DNA of 64,000 nt from Aminipila butyrica (GTDB lineage: Bacteria > Bacillota > Clostridia > Peptostreptococcales > Anaerovoracaceae): positions 2,418,001 through 2,482,000 of the forward strand of contig NZ_CP048649.1 of assembly GCF_010669305.1 (NCBI RefSeq). The letters are read 5' to 3'. A program made the translations under genes and the position numbers. This document shows, one piece after another, positions 25,016 through 34,449 of the stretch (position 1 is the first letter of the stretch; each line of letters opens with the position of its first letter). The notes under the pieces were generated by a model. The model worked only from the letters and a program-made list of their open reading frames with translations. It had not been told where the DNA came from and did not search any database.

Positions 25016-25477
25016 CTATTCCCAGGTTATGCCAAGTATTTTACACACATTGCTTCGCGCCCGCTTGCTGCACGTATAGGAATCCAAGCTTAGCAGTTTT
25101 CCATTTTGATCGTACCTGCCTAACCGAATATCCTCATTAAACGAAAAATCTGTTCTGCTTCCATCTTCTTCAGGGACTACGAGCCTCACAGGTACTCCAT
25201 ATATTGTCTCTGTGGGAAGAGCTAAGGATTTTTTATGCTCCAAGCTGGCCAGGAATTTCATGATTGTTCTTCTTTCTTTAGGTGTAAATTGCATTTTTTC
25301 AGCTCCCACCACACCATTTACATTATACAAATGGGTCAAATAAAACGGATCCCCTTCCTTTATGCCAAATTGATTTTCCGGACAAAGCTGCCGACTCTGT
25401 AGGGCAGCCCCCCCTATAACTGCCAAGACAGCGACCAAGATGACAGCAATAACCCACTTTTTCTTACTAAGCAACAT
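25016..25477 (-). CDS. Hypothetical membrane-anchored protein
   Basis: A 153-aa protein with one N-terminal hydrophobic segment (about residues 8-26, WVIAVILVAVLAVIGGAAL) and an extracytoplasmic domain. No family is recognised. Four cysteines are present in the mature part (CPEN, YTCSKRA, NVCKIL), which could form disulfides. GAGGT lies before the start. It stands alone between the MerR gene and the acetyltransferase. Confidence 0.6.
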   Translation of the reverse strand: MLLSKKKWVIAVILVAVLAVIGGAALQSRQLCPENQFGIKEGDPFYLTHLYNVNGVVGAEKMQFTPKERRTIMKFLASLEHKKSLALPTETIYGVPVRLVVPEEDGSRTDFSFNEDIRLGRYDQNGKLLSLDSYTCSKRARSNVCKILGITWE

Positions 25478-25642
25478 CTTTATACCTCATAAGTCATCTA
25501 ACTTTACGCATATAGAATCCAATACACAATCATAAGCCTTCCAACTTACTTTTTGTGCACATAAGAATTATATCACCCATAATTGTCATAAAATGTATAA
25601 TTTGCTGATTTTTTCGAACAAATTATATTTTTTTAAATTTTC

Positions 25643-26065
25643 CTACTTCCGCCATCCCATCACCAGCTCCGCTTCACCAGTATCCCCATCCTGCTGCTCT
25701 TTTTCAACAGTAAATCCTTCCCGGCTATAAAATTCAACCGCATGTACATTATGTTTATAAACCTGTAAGGATAATTCATCATGGCTCCGCTTCACATAAT
25801 CCAGCAGCGCTTTACCCACACCTCTAGACTGGCAAGCGGCATCCACAAAAATCCCAGCAATATAATTATCCATCAGCCCGATAAACCCCTGGATGTCGCG
25901 GGAATCTTCCCAAACAAAGAGATTCGCCTGGGGCAGCATCTGTTTCACCATCTCATAGTGTCCCCGCCAATACTCTCCTTCAATAAAATCATGAGCCTGA
26001 AGGTTGGTTTCAAGCCATAGCTTCATAATACGTTCTAAATCGTCCTTGTTAAAATCCCTAATCAT
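25643..26065 (-). CDS. GNAT acetyltransferase, YiaC-like
   Basis: A 140-aa GNAT enzyme. It resembles E. coli YiaC along its length: LWLETNLQAHDFI, VWEDSRDIQGFIGLMD, IFVDAACQSRGVGKALLDYV (the acetyl-CoA motif Q/RxxGxG/A) and VYKHNVHAVEFYSREGF. YiaC acetylates protein lysines. The start MIRDFNKD follows GGAG at six bases; the four extra residues of the longer frame are unsupported. It starts 15 bp after the stop of the diguanylate cyclase gene, so the two share a transcript. Confidence 0.82.
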   Translation of the reverse strand: MIRDFNKDDLERIMKLWLETNLQAHDFIEGEYWRGHYEMVKQMLPQANLFVWEDSRDIQGFIGLMDNYIAGIFVDAACQSRGVGKALLDYVKRSHDELSLQVYKHNVHAVEFYSREGFTVEKEQQDGDTGEAELVMGWRK

Positions 26066-26079
26066 CTTAATCTCCATTC

Positions 26080-27579
26080 TTATTCATCATAAAAGTAAAT
26101 CTGATTACGTCCCTTGTTCTTGGCTTTGTATAAGGCGGAATCCGCTTGAATCAGCATGTCTTTCAATGAATGAGCATTCCCTGCCGGAGAATAAGTCATG
26201 CCAATGCTGACAGTAACCTTCAACTCCTTCCCTTGATAGGAAATGCTCCTGTTCTCAATGTTTATACGAAGCTTTTCCACCACGGCATGTAGCTTTCTCA
26301 CCGGGATATTTTCCAGCAAGACCACAATTTCCTCCCCGCCATAGCGTCCCGGCACATCATTTTCATGGAAATGCCCTTTGACCATAACCGCAATGGTTTT
26401 CAATACAATATCTCCGCAAGAGTGGCCGTACGTATCGTTCACTACCTTAAAGTTATCTAAATCAATCATCAGCAAGGCATAAGAACATCTTTTTGCCTTA
26501 TTGCAACTTAGCATAAAATGAGCTTGGTCAAAAAAAGTAGCCCGGTTATAAATGTTCATCAGCGGATCAAATGTCGCTTTTCCATACAGCTTTTTTAATT
26601 CATTTTCTTTATCAGTAATATCGTGGAATACCAGACAGACTGCATTATTTTTGCCATTTTTTAAAATATCAGTTCGGGTTATCTTATAAAATCGTATTGT
26701 TCCATCGATTTCTAAGCGCAGCTCCCGTTCACCTTCAAGCGCCTTGACCTTCTCCATGATTTCTCCCGGTCCTAAATCATTCAGCTCAGGATACAGTGCC
26801 CTTGCTGCCTGGTTCGCATCTAACAGTCGAAAATCTTTGTCGTAAACAATAAATGCGTCAACCATGAATTCAATGACCTGGGCCCGTGCCAAAGGCACCA
26901 CATTCAACAAATTTTGCCTACGTACAGAATATAAAAGAAGGCCCTGAGAAATCGAAACAGCAAAAGGATTCAAATCCAATCGCAAGTGATCCAAGGACAA
27001 GTTGTGATAGATGTTCACGAATAACGGAAAGAGAAGTGACAAGAGCAGACAAAGGCTCTGATTCCGTTGCAGCCTGCCTGTCCCTTTCAAATGCCTTATA
27101 ATCCGTCGAAGACTCAAGAATACGAACACAAAACTATAGGCAATAGCTAAATAGCTCACTGGCCCCGGATCACCCTGGCAGTTGGCAATCAATCCATTGT
27201 AAAAATACTCAATACGGGTATAGTGCAGCCGAACCAGCGGAAATGCTTGGGCCGTAAACAGGTTCACTACAGGAATAGCAAAGAGCAGACCATATGCCCG
27301 TGGGCTGAAGCGCTTTTCCCCATAAACATCCCTTATAAAAAGATAATTTAGCAGTACGAAAAAAGGAGAGCCCATTTTTTGAACCCGCACGGCCATAAAA
27401 GCCGAATCCAAAGTAGGCGAAATAATTTCCAGTAGATACCCAGACACATATAAAAAAGTGCAGATAGAAGAAAGTATCAGAAAAAAAGACCGCTCCGAAT
27501 TATGGCTTGCAATAGCATATATCAGCAAAATCACAGAGGCCACCGTCGAAATAAGCATAAACCAAACAAATATATTCAA
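26080..27579 (-). CDS. Membrane diguanylate cyclase (7TM sensor + PAS + GGDEF)
   Basis: A 499-aa sensor enzyme. An N-terminal region of about seven helices (7TM histidine-kinase-N type, residues 1-215) is followed by a PAS domain (about 230-325, FIVYDKDFRLLDANQAA) and a GGDEF domain (about 335-498). The active loop reads RYGGEEI, with GGEE intact and Ile in place of the usual Phe. The inhibitory RxxD site reads HxxD, so product inhibition may be weak. It should make c-di-GMP. The start codon is TTG, supported by GGAGGTCC eight bases upstream. Confidence 0.9.
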   Translation of the reverse strand: MNIFVWFMLISTVASVILLIYAIASHNSERSFFLILSSICTFLYVSGYLLEIISPTLDSAFMAVRVQKMGSPFFVLLNYLFIRDVYGEKRFSPRAYGLLFAIPVVNLFTAQAFPLVRLHYTRIEYFYNGLIANCQGDPGPVSYLAIAYSFVFVFLSLRRIIRHLKGTGRLQRNQSLCLLLSLLFPLFVNIYHNLSLDHLRLDLNPFAVSISQGLLLYSVRRQNLLNVVPLARAQVIEFMVDAFIVYDKDFRLLDANQAARALYPELNDLGPGEIMEKVKALEGERELRLEIDGTIRFYKITRTDILKNGKNNAVCLVFHDITDKENELKKLYGKATFDPLMNIYNRATFFDQAHFMLSCNKAKRCSYALLMIDLDNFKVVNDTYGHSCGDIVLKTIAVMVKGHFHENDVPGRYGGEEIVVLLENIPVRKLHAVVEKLRINIENRSISYQGKELKVTVSIGMTYSPAGNAHSLKDMLIQADSALYKAKNKGRNQIYFYDE

Positions 27580-27629
27580 TTTAAGGACCTCCTCTATACC
27601 AAAATAATCTTGTATGTAAACAGCTTCTT

Positions 27630-28772
27630 TTATTCATAAACACAGATCGCATTGCCGGCCTTTTTAGCTTGATACAAAGCTCGGTCCGCATAAATAAAAA
27701 GCTTACTGCTGTCCATCGGCTCTGAGGCCGCCTCCAGTCCAAAGCTAATCAGCATCTTGAGTTCTGGTGATTCTGCAAAATCAAGCTCATTGGCTCTCTC
27801 TTGTATCTGCCGGCACACGCCTTCGGCTTCTTCCATACTCATATCCCAGAACAGCAAACAGAACTCATCCCCTCCATAGCGAAAAGCCCTAATATTCTCA
27901 TGCTTTCCATCGCTTTCCTGCAAAATCTTTGCAAATTTAATTAAGCAGCGATCTCCTACATGGTGCCCCCAGGTGTCATTGATAATCTTGAATTTATCAA
28001 TATCGATCATGGCAAGAATATTCACTGCCTCAGCAGCTCCTGCTTCCATTGCTTTCAATTCATCATGAAAGGCCTTTCGATTATGGATTCCCGTCATCTC
28101 ATCCAAGTAGACCCGCTGTTGAAGCTGCCGCCTCTCAATTTCCTTTCGGATGCTGGCACTATTTTTCTTCCGCTCAAAACGAATGATGACCATGCATGCC
28201 ACAGAAAAAGCGCTAAGGGTTATCAATGCAACCAAAAACTCGCTTAAACGATAAGTGCTGTGAAAAAGACTGACCTTATCCAAGTCCCATTGTATGAACA
28301 GCTCAGAGATGACCATGGATAGAATCCCGGTTGCGGCTGTAACCGCTGTTACCCAATAGTTGGCATAGATGATGGTCAACAAGATTGCTATAGCAAGAAT
28401 ATAATAGATGGTAGAAAACGCACTGTGCACCGTAAAAAGAACGAAATTGATGCACACAAAAACAAGAGAAACCGAATAAATCTTACAAGCCTGAGAAAAA
28501 AACCTTGACTTAATTATCCAGGTTTCCAACCCAATGCAAAGAAAATTCAGCACACTTGGAACCACCAGGAATTTCAGAAAAAAACGCTGAACGGTTGTTT
28601 GAAGCAGATCTGAATGAATTAAAAACAAACCCAGCACAAGCTCTACTAAAAAAGCAAAGAAAACTAAAGCCACAGATGTCTTATAATGAAGCTGAAGCCA
28701 CTTTCCATCAATCTTCGTGTATTCTTCCTGTACGGTGTAAATATATCTGTTATTTAAATGTTCATTATCCAT
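27630..28772 (-). CDS. Membrane diguanylate cyclase (6TM + GGDEF)
   Basis: A 380-aa protein with about six transmembrane helices (residues 28-205) and a C-terminal GGDEF domain (about 215-380) with a canonical RYGGDEF loop. No RxxD inhibitory site is seen (KHEN at that position). It should synthesise c-di-GMP in response to a membrane signal. It lies 50 bp upstream of the second cyclase and is probably co-transcribed with it and the YiaC-like gene. Ribosome site AAGGTAAG. Confidence 0.9.
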   Translation of the reverse strand: MDNEHLNNRYIYTVQEEYTKIDGKWLQLHYKTSVALVFFAFLVELVLGLFLIHSDLLQTTVQRFFLKFLVVPSVLNFLCIGLETWIIKSRFFSQACKIYSVSLVFVCINFVLFTVHSAFSTIYYILAIAILLTIIYANYWVTAVTAATGILSMVISELFIQWDLDKVSLFHSTYRLSEFLVALITLSAFSVACMVIIRFERKKNSASIRKEIERRQLQQRVYLDEMTGIHNRKAFHDELKAMEAGAAEAVNILAMIDIDKFKIINDTWGHHVGDRCLIKFAKILQESDGKHENIRAFRYGGDEFCLLFWDMSMEEAEGVCRQIQERANELDFAESPELKMLISFGLEAASEPMDSSKLFIYADRALYQAKKAGNAICVYE

Positions 28773-28902
28773 ACTCTTCTTACCTTCTCCGGCAACATCT
28801 CATACCGGGCATTAATTATATCAGAAAATTTGCCTTTTTTATAGTATCATTTTTATACACTTGGACCAATTCAACCGGAATAGCCATTTAATTTTTTATT
28901 TC

Positions 28903-28929
28903 AAAGAAAAAGGACAGCTTTCGCTGCCC
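28903..28929 (-). terminator. Terminator of thrS
   Basis: On the minus strand GGGCAGC GAAA GCTGTCC (28912-28918/28923-28929) with a GAAA-type tetraloop, followed by TTTTTCTTT. Confidence 0.85.
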
Positions 28930-28963
28930 ATTTTCCTCTAACCTATGATATTCCACAGATTCC

Positions 28964-30928
28964 TTACTTTTCCTCTTCCTCCACCCGGATTTCCCGGATA
29001 GCCTTGGTTCGAATCTCCTGACAAATTTCAGCTATAAACTGCTGAAGTGGTTTCTGGCCTTCGTCCCCTTCAAATCGGCTCCTTACGGATACAACCTTTT
29101 CCTCCGCTTCCTTCTGGCCCACCACCAGCATATACGGAACACGATCCAGTCTAGTCTCTCGAATCTTATAACCAATCTTCTCGCTGCGCTCGTCAATGGT
29201 TACCAAAATACCATTTTTCTGGAGCTCATCCCGAACGGCTTTCGCATAGTCGTGATACTTCTCCGAAATAGGCAGGATGCGCACCTGCTCTGGGCAGAGC
29301 CAAGTCGGGAATTTGCCGGCATATTTTTCAATCAACCAAGCCAGCGTTCTCTCATAGCAGCCCAAGGACGTGCGGTGGATGATATATGGCCGCTTTTTCT
29401 CTCCATCGGAATCTACATAAGACATGTCAAACCGTTCTGCCAAGAACATATCCAGCTGAATGGTAATCATGGTGTCTTCCTTGCCGTAGACATTCTTCGC
29501 CTGAATATCTAATTTTGGTCCATAGAAAGCGGCTTCCCCTTCTTCCTCGGTAAAATCGATACCGATGTGGTTGAGGATATTCCGCATCATATCCTGCACG
29601 TGGTTCCAAGTCTCCTCCGTCCCCAAGTATTTCTCCTGATTATTTGGATCCCACTTAGACATGCGGTACGTCACGTCCTTTTCCAGTCCTAAAGTAGTCA
29701 GGCAGTATTTAGCTAAATCTACACAGCCCTTGAACTCTTCTTCAATCTGATCTGGACGGACAATCAGATGACCTTCCGAAATAGTAAACTGGCGCACCCG
29801 AGTCAATCCGTGCATCTCGCCAGAATCCTCATTCCGGAACAGCGTAGAGGTTTCACCATAACGCAGCGGCAAATCTCGGTAGGACTTTTGGCTCTGCTTG
29901 TAAACGTAGTACTGGAATGGACAGGTCATCGGACGCAGGGCAAAAACTTCTGCATTCTCGTCTTCGTCATCCCCCAGCACAAACATGCCCTCTTTATAAT
30001 GTCCCCAGTGATCAGAGATGATATATAGGTCCTTCTTAGCCATAAGTGGAGTCTTCGTCCTCAGATAGCCCCGCTTTTCCTCTTCATCTTCTACCCATCG
30101 CTGTAAGGTCTGAATCATCTTCGCACCCTTTGGCATCAGCAGCGGCAGTCCCTGTCCAATGACATCTACCGTAGCAAAGAGTTCCATTTCCCGGCCCAGC
30201 TTGTTGTGATCCCGCTTCTTGATTTCTTCCAGATACACCAGGTATTCCTTCAGCTCTTCCTTCTTTGTAAAGGCCGTTCCGTAAATTCTGGACAGCATCT
30301 TGTTCTTCTCGTTGCCTCTCCAGTATGCTCCGGAGGAAGAGATCAGTTTAAAAGCTTTAATCGGCTTGGTAGACATCAAGTGTGGTCCTGCACAGAGATC
30401 CACAAAATCTCCCTGCTGGTAGAAAGAAATTACAGCATCCTCTGGCAGATCCTGAATCAACTCTACCTTGTACGGCTCCGCCTTCTCTTCCATGAGCTTG
30501 ATCGCCTCTTCTCTAGGCAAAGTAAAACTCTCCAGCTTGCTGCCTTCCTTGATAATCTTCTTCATCTCTCCTTCAATTTTATCTAAATCTTCTCTGGAGA
30601 ATGGTTCGTGCTCAAAATCGTAGTAATAGCCCGTGTCGATAGAGGGTCCGATAGCTAGTTTGGCCTCTGGATACAGCCGCTTTACTGCCTGAGCCAGCAC
30701 GTGGGAACAAGTATGGCGGTAAGCTGCCAAACCTTTTGGATCGCTGGCAGTTAAAATGCTCAACTGACAGTCTCGATCAATAACGGTCCTCAAATCGGCC
30801 ACCTGGCCGTCAATTTCTCCGGCACAGGCCATTCTGGCCAAGCCCTCGCTGATATCTTCTGCTATCTCAATGATAGACTTTGCTTCGTTGTACTCTTTTA
30901 CAGAGCCGTCTTTCAGTGTAATTTTCAT
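28964..30928 (-). CDS. thrS: Threonyl-tRNA synthetase
   Basis: A 654-aa class II synthetase that charges tRNA-Thr. Domains: TGS (1-60), editing domain (about 65-225, HTCSHVLAQAV), catalytic core with motif 2 (FRNEDSGEMHGLTRVRQF), zinc ligands Cys in MTCPFQYY and His in GEMHG and IHRTS, and C-terminal anticodon-binding domain (about 550-640). The length is typical. Ribosome site CAGGAGGAAG. Expression is controlled by the T-box leader just upstream. Confidence 0.98.
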   Translation of the reverse strand: MKITLKDGSVKEYNEAKSIIEIAEDISEGLARMACAGEIDGQVADLRTVIDRDCQLSILTASDPKGLAAYRHTCSHVLAQAVKRLYPEAKLAIGPSIDTGYYYDFEHEPFSREDLDKIEGEMKKIIKEGSKLESFTLPREEAIKLMEEKAEPYKVELIQDLPEDAVISFYQQGDFVDLCAGPHLMSTKPIKAFKLISSSGAYWRGNEKNKMLSRIYGTAFTKKEELKEYLVYLEEIKKRDHNKLGREMELFATVDVIGQGLPLLMPKGAKMIQTLQRWVEDEEEKRGYLRTKTPLMAKKDLYIISDHWGHYKEGMFVLGDDEDENAEVFALRPMTCPFQYYVYKQSQKSYRDLPLRYGETSTLFRNEDSGEMHGLTRVRQFTISEGHLIVRPDQIEEEFKGCVDLAKYCLTTLGLEKDVTYRMSKWDPNNQEKYLGTEETWNHVQDMMRNILNHIGIDFTEEEGEAAFYGPKLDIQAKNVYGKEDTMITIQLDMFLAERFDMSYVDSDGEKKRPYIIHRTSLGCYERTLAWLIEKYAGKFPTWLCPEQVRILPISEKYHDYAKAVRDELQKNGILVTIDERSEKIGYKIRETRLDRVPYMLVVGQKEAEEKVVSVRSRFEGDEGQKPLQQFIAEICQEIRTKAIREIRVEEEEK

Positions 30929-31002
30929 GTAACTACTTCCTCCTGTTCAATTATTGTTTTTCATGGGCAGGAAAGACTCCATATAATGGCATTTGAACCA
31001 TC

Positions 31003-31295
31003 AAAAAATCCCTTTCTGCACCACATGCAGAAAGGGACGAGTTATCTGTTCTCGCGGTTCCACCCTAATTGCTAAGCGATTTCCTTTTTCCATAGGCTTT
31101 TCAGCCAACAGCTGGCCTCCAAGACCGAACTATCCTCTATGAACGTGAAATCACAAAACCACTCATCTTGATTATAACGGAATCACCGGGCCGGATTAGG
31201 GCCACTCCGAGGTAGTTTTCAAATGGTTCTCTATTAAAGCGTTTCCAGCAGCCCGCTTCTCTCTGTAAATCTTTCCCACTTTACTCTTCTCATCA
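31003..31295 (-). ncRNA. T-box leader controlling thrS
   Basis: The T-box core AGGGTGGAACCGCG is present exactly. Stem I features are GATGAGAAGAGTA, ACAGAGAG and GCTGCTGGAA. The likely specifier codon ACC (Thr) is at 31211-31213 in AACTACCTCGG. The terminator is a perfect 12-bp stem (31009-31020/31026-31037) with six T's after it. Uncharged tRNA-Thr should stabilise the antiterminator and switch thrS on. Confidence 0.96.
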
Positions 31296-31380
31296 ACGTG
31301 TTAATAATATTAAATTATCCTTTATTTTATCACCAATGATTCTCCGTTTCAAGCCCTAAAATAAATTTTATGAAAGGATT

Positions 31381-32451
31381 TTATTTCCGGATATCAATCC
31401 GATAGGAATCATCATACTGGATATCGCCAAAGGTTGCCATGTTGTTCATAACCGCACAGGCAGCCGAGATAATGTGAAAAGCCAAAGCACAGCCAGTGCC
31501 TTCTCCTAGCCGCATGTCCATCTCCAGGATAGGTTCCATGCCCAGTTCTTTAAAAATTAAGTCGTAAACAGGTTCCTTCGATTTGTGGCTGGAATAGAGG
31601 AAATCTTTTACATGAGGGTTCAGCAACACCGCCCCATACGCCGACAGGGCCGAGATAACTCCGTCGATAACGATAGGGACCCGAAAGTAAGCCGCCCCTA
31701 AAAAACAACCGACCATACCAGCGATATCCAACCCACCTACTTTAGCAATCACATCCAGCGGGTCTGAAGGGTTAGGCTGGTTCAAGCGGATAGCCTCGGT
31801 AATGACTTGCTTTTTATGCCGGAGAGCCTCATCTGTCAGTCCACCGCCTTTACCCACCGCACGTTCAGCAGATTCCCCAGTCAACGTCATAAACACGGCA
31901 CTGGTAGAACTGGTATTGCCAATGCCCATCTCTCCCGTACCGATGAGCTGATACCCTTCTGACACAGCTAGTCCTACCATCTCAATGCCCACTTCTATGG
32001 CCTTTACTGCTTCTTCTCGGCTCATAGCTGGTCCTTTGGCAAAGTTATCCGTTCCATATTTGACCTTCCGATTATAGACCTTATCGTTGTTGTAGTCTGA
32101 CATAATACCCACATCTACGACTTTGATATCCGCTCCTGCATGGGCAGACAGAACTCCCATACCGCAGATGCCCTTCGTCATATTCATGCCTTGGACCAAG
32201 GTGATATCCTGAGGAGAACCGGCCACGCCTTCAGCACAGATGCCGTTGTCCGCCACCATAACGATGGAGCACTTCTTCTCCACGTTATTTTTTACCTTCC
32301 CTGTAATGCCCGCCATCTTTACCGCCATGGTCTCCAGCTTTCCCAGGCTGCCCAGTGGCTTAATTAAGCTGTCCATGTGCTTCTGTGCCTCTGCCAAGGC
32401 CTCTTCATCGGCGCCCCGTATACCTTCTAAAACTTCCGCTAGTGTCTTCAT
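31381..32451 (-). CDS. cobT: Nicotinate-nucleotide--dimethylbenzimidazole phosphoribosyltransferase
   Basis: A 356-aa enzyme that makes alpha-ribazole phosphate for the lower ligand of cobamides. The N-terminus has HMDSLIKPLGSLGKLE, the glycine-rich GTGEMGIGNTSS loop binds phosphate, and the catalytic Glu lies in RLGEGTGCAL. No other cobalamin gene is nearby. Its first 47 bp overlap the end of the upstream hydrolase gene, so it is probably translated from the Tad-like operon transcript. Ribosome site GGAGGACGAGG. Confidence 0.96.
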   Translation of the reverse strand: MKTLAEVLEGIRGADEEALAEAQKHMDSLIKPLGSLGKLETMAVKMAGITGKVKNNVEKKCSIVMVADNGICAEGVAGSPQDITLVQGMNMTKGICGMGVLSAHAGADIKVVDVGIMSDYNNDKVYNRKVKYGTDNFAKGPAMSREEAVKAIEVGIEMVGLAVSEGYQLIGTGEMGIGNTSSTSAVFMTLTGESAERAVGKGGGLTDEALRHKKQVITEAIRLNQPNPSDPLDVIAKVGGLDIAGMVGCFLGAAYFRVPIVIDGVISALSAYGAVLLNPHVKDFLYSSHKSKEPVYDLIFKELGMEPILEMDMRLGEGTGCALAFHIISAACAVMNNMATFGDIQYDDSYRIDIRK

Positions 32452-33475
32452 CGTTTTCCTCGTCCTCCTTTGTGTCTAAGCCAGTTTGCCAATCCGGCTC
32501 AATTCCGTATATTTGTACAATTTCAAATAAGTTGCTCCGGGCTACATCCTCGGGAGTGACCACCAGTCCGCCATTGCTGTCCACATCATAACCAAACTGT
32601 TTCATAATGTACCAAATCAGGTGGGAGCAATGGGTCCGCTGAAGCGGTTCTCCTTCACCCCCTGACAGCTCCGGCAAAATGCCATAATCCACTCCCAGAC
32701 AGTTGGCTGTTGCGTAGTCAGCCATGGCCTGTCCCAGTTCTGCCTGGGTGTAGCCTCTCGAAGCGGCAGCTTCTTCGCTAATCCTCAGATGAATCAACGT
32801 AGGATAAGACCGCCACTTCCCCGTCGTTCGATAGGCCGTAGGCGTTCCCAAATAGGTAGCTTCTATGGTTTTGGCTTCTTTACCTCTGTCGGCCTTGCTG
32901 ACCACCATAGCACAGTGACCGTGTCGATACCCCATGGTATGCGTAGAAAGGCTCACTAGCACATCTCCCGGCTCCATATCCACCAGCCAACGACCTTTGA
33001 TACTTTTTCCTTTTGCATCCCGCAGCCGCTCATTGTATGTGAATAATCCTATTTTAGCACAAGTATAAGGATAACCGTCAAAAAATATTTCCTGGAACCC
33101 CGCAATCTCCTCCTCATAATTCTCCTGAGCCATCAAATAGTCTACCGCCGGCTTTCCTAGACCGGTCTGTCGAAAAATTTCCTTGTACTCTGACTCCGTC
33201 AGCTGGGGACCGCCCTCTACCTCACTCATAGAAGTGGCTCTGCCCTCTTCGTCTACCCCATCGGCTGCGGTCCGCTCCGGGGCCTCCTTACCAAAGGCTC
33301 CCGCAGCCCGAATATCCTCAAAGAGAACCTCTAAAGGGATTCGTTCATAGTCTGGCCGATATACGGGATTCCGATCGGCCTGTCCCATAGCCAGCCACAG
33401 GATGGAAAAAGCGGCCATCACACCGACTGCCGCTCTCCTAAAATATTTATTTCCTGCTTTCCTCTGGCAATTCAT
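32405..33475 (-). CDS. YiiX/YaeF-like permuted papain-fold hydrolase, end of Tad-like operon
   Basis: A 356-aa membrane-anchored protein. One helix (about 13-31) is followed by a linker and a C-terminal domain with GDVLVS, GYRHGHCAMVVS and THCSHLIWYIMKQFGYD. The His and Cys in these segments match the catalytic pair of permuted NlpC/P60 (C92) enzymes. The substrate is unknown; peptide or lipid amides are possible. It starts 29 bp inside the preceding gene and runs 47 bp into cobT. The link to the pilus-like genes suggests a role in surface or wall processing (inference). Confidence 0.72.
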   Translation of the reverse strand: MNCQRKAGNKYFRRAAVGVMAAFSILWLAMGQADRNPVYRPDYERIPLEVLFEDIRAAGAFGKEAPERTAADGVDEEGRATSMSEVEGGPQLTESEYKEIFRQTGLGKPAVDYLMAQENYEEEIAGFQEIFFDGYPYTCAKIGLFTYNERLRDAKGKSIKGRWLVDMEPGDVLVSLSTHTMGYRHGHCAMVVSKADRGKEAKTIEATYLGTPTAYRTTGKWRSYPTLIHLRISEEAAASRGYTQAELGQAMADYATANCLGVDYGILPELSGGEGEPLQRTHCSHLIWYIMKQFGYDVDSNGGLVVTPEDVARSNLFEIVQIYGIEPDWQTGLDTKEDEENDEDTSGSFRRYTGRR

Positions 33476-33896
33476 ATCGTGCTCTTCTTTCCAAGCTTGT
33501 CACCTTCACGAAAGGCAATCGGAACAAATCCTCCGTCGCCACCCGAATGTCCACGGTCACCGCTGGTATCCGGCTGAAATTCTCTGAAGCATAGCCACAG
33601 TCCTCATCCTCAAACACCGCCTCATAAGATACCGTCCCTCGGGACAAAGCTTTTGAATTTCTCTTTATGTATGCCAAATAATCTTTGATGTACGTCTGCC
33701 CCTGCTGCTGGTTGAAGACAATGCTCCCCTTAGCATAAGCGTCTTCTTCCAGAAACAAGGCCGCACCCGCTGCACATTCTTCCGCCGCCTCCTTTAATAA
33801 AAGCTGCTCCTGTCCGTACGCTCCTAAATCCCCCTGATATACCACAGCGGAAATGCTCACCAAAAAAATTCCCAGGAATGCGATAAATACTTTCAT
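33447..33896 (-). CDS. TadE-like membrane-anchored pseudopilin candidate
   Basis: A 149-aa protein with an N-terminal hydrophobic helix (MKVFIAFLGIFLVSISAVVY) and an extracytoplasmic domain ending VKVTSLERRARYELPEE, similar in style to the end of TadE-like minor pilins. Two cysteines (ECAAGAA, EDCGYAS) may pair. No strong family match can be claimed. Its place between the short pilin-like genes and the hydrolase supports a minor pilin role. Confidence 0.55.
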   Translation of the reverse strand: MKVFIAFLGIFLVSISAVVYQGDLGAYGQEQLLLKEAAEECAAGAALFLEEDAYAKGSIVFNQQQGQTYIKDYLAYIKRNSKALSRGTVSYEAVFEDEDCGYASENFSRIPAVTVDIRVATEDLFRLPFVKVTSLERRARYELPEESRK

Positions 33897-33965
33897 AGTT
33901 TACCCACCAGTCTTACTTCTATTCTCCCTACAGCACCATCCGGCCTCTTTTGCTTTTAACCCCGT

Positions 33966-34370
33966 TTATACCTTTTCACTTGCCGTATAGCTTTCGATGA
34001 TGTAGTCATAGCTGTTGTCTTCTTCAGAGATACCATAAATCTGGTGAGCAGCCATCAGCTCCTGAATCTGTACCGTAACCTTATAATGAATCAGCCGATT
34101 TTCCCCGCTGGCGTAGCGGTATTTCACCTTTTCTTCCGCCTCAATATCAATATGTTCCTCTGGTATGCCTGTAAGCCTGATTATATCCTCCTTCAGCTTG
34201 TCCTTTATAGCTTCCGTAAAACAGCCTTGCTGTTTCGCTTCTTCCTTGGCCGCATAGACGGAAGCCTGAATGATGGAGGTCACTTGGCTGTTTTTTTGGT
34301 CCAGCCCCATCTGCATCATAAAGAGGAGCAATATGGGCAGCACACCCATCATCACAATAAACTGTTTCAT
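33966..34370 (-). CDS. Small pilin-like membrane protein
   Basis: A 134-aa protein starting MKQFIVMMGVLPILLLFMMQMG, one N-terminal helix without a normal prepilin leader, then a mixed charged domain. It shares the MKQ + hydrophobic start with the next two small genes of this operon. The function is not established; a minor pilin or assembly subunit of the Tad-like system is likely. Confidence 0.6.
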   Translation of the reverse strand: MKQFIVMMGVLPILLLFMMQMGLDQKNSQVTSIIQASVYAAKEEAKQQGCFTEAIKDKLKEDIIRLTGIPEEHIDIEAEEKVKYRYASGENRLIHYKVTVQIQELMAAHQIYGISEEDNSYDYIIESYTASEKV

Positions 34371-34449
34371 TTGCTATCACTTTCTCTATCCCGCTTTATT
34401 TGTCTCATCCCATTTCGTTCTGCTTCCCTTCGCCACGCTCTCATTCAGG

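Noticed and set aside
32452..32600. Cobalamin riboswitch ahead of cobT
   Set aside because: The upstream sequence is coding for the hydrolase and lacks the B12-box pattern.
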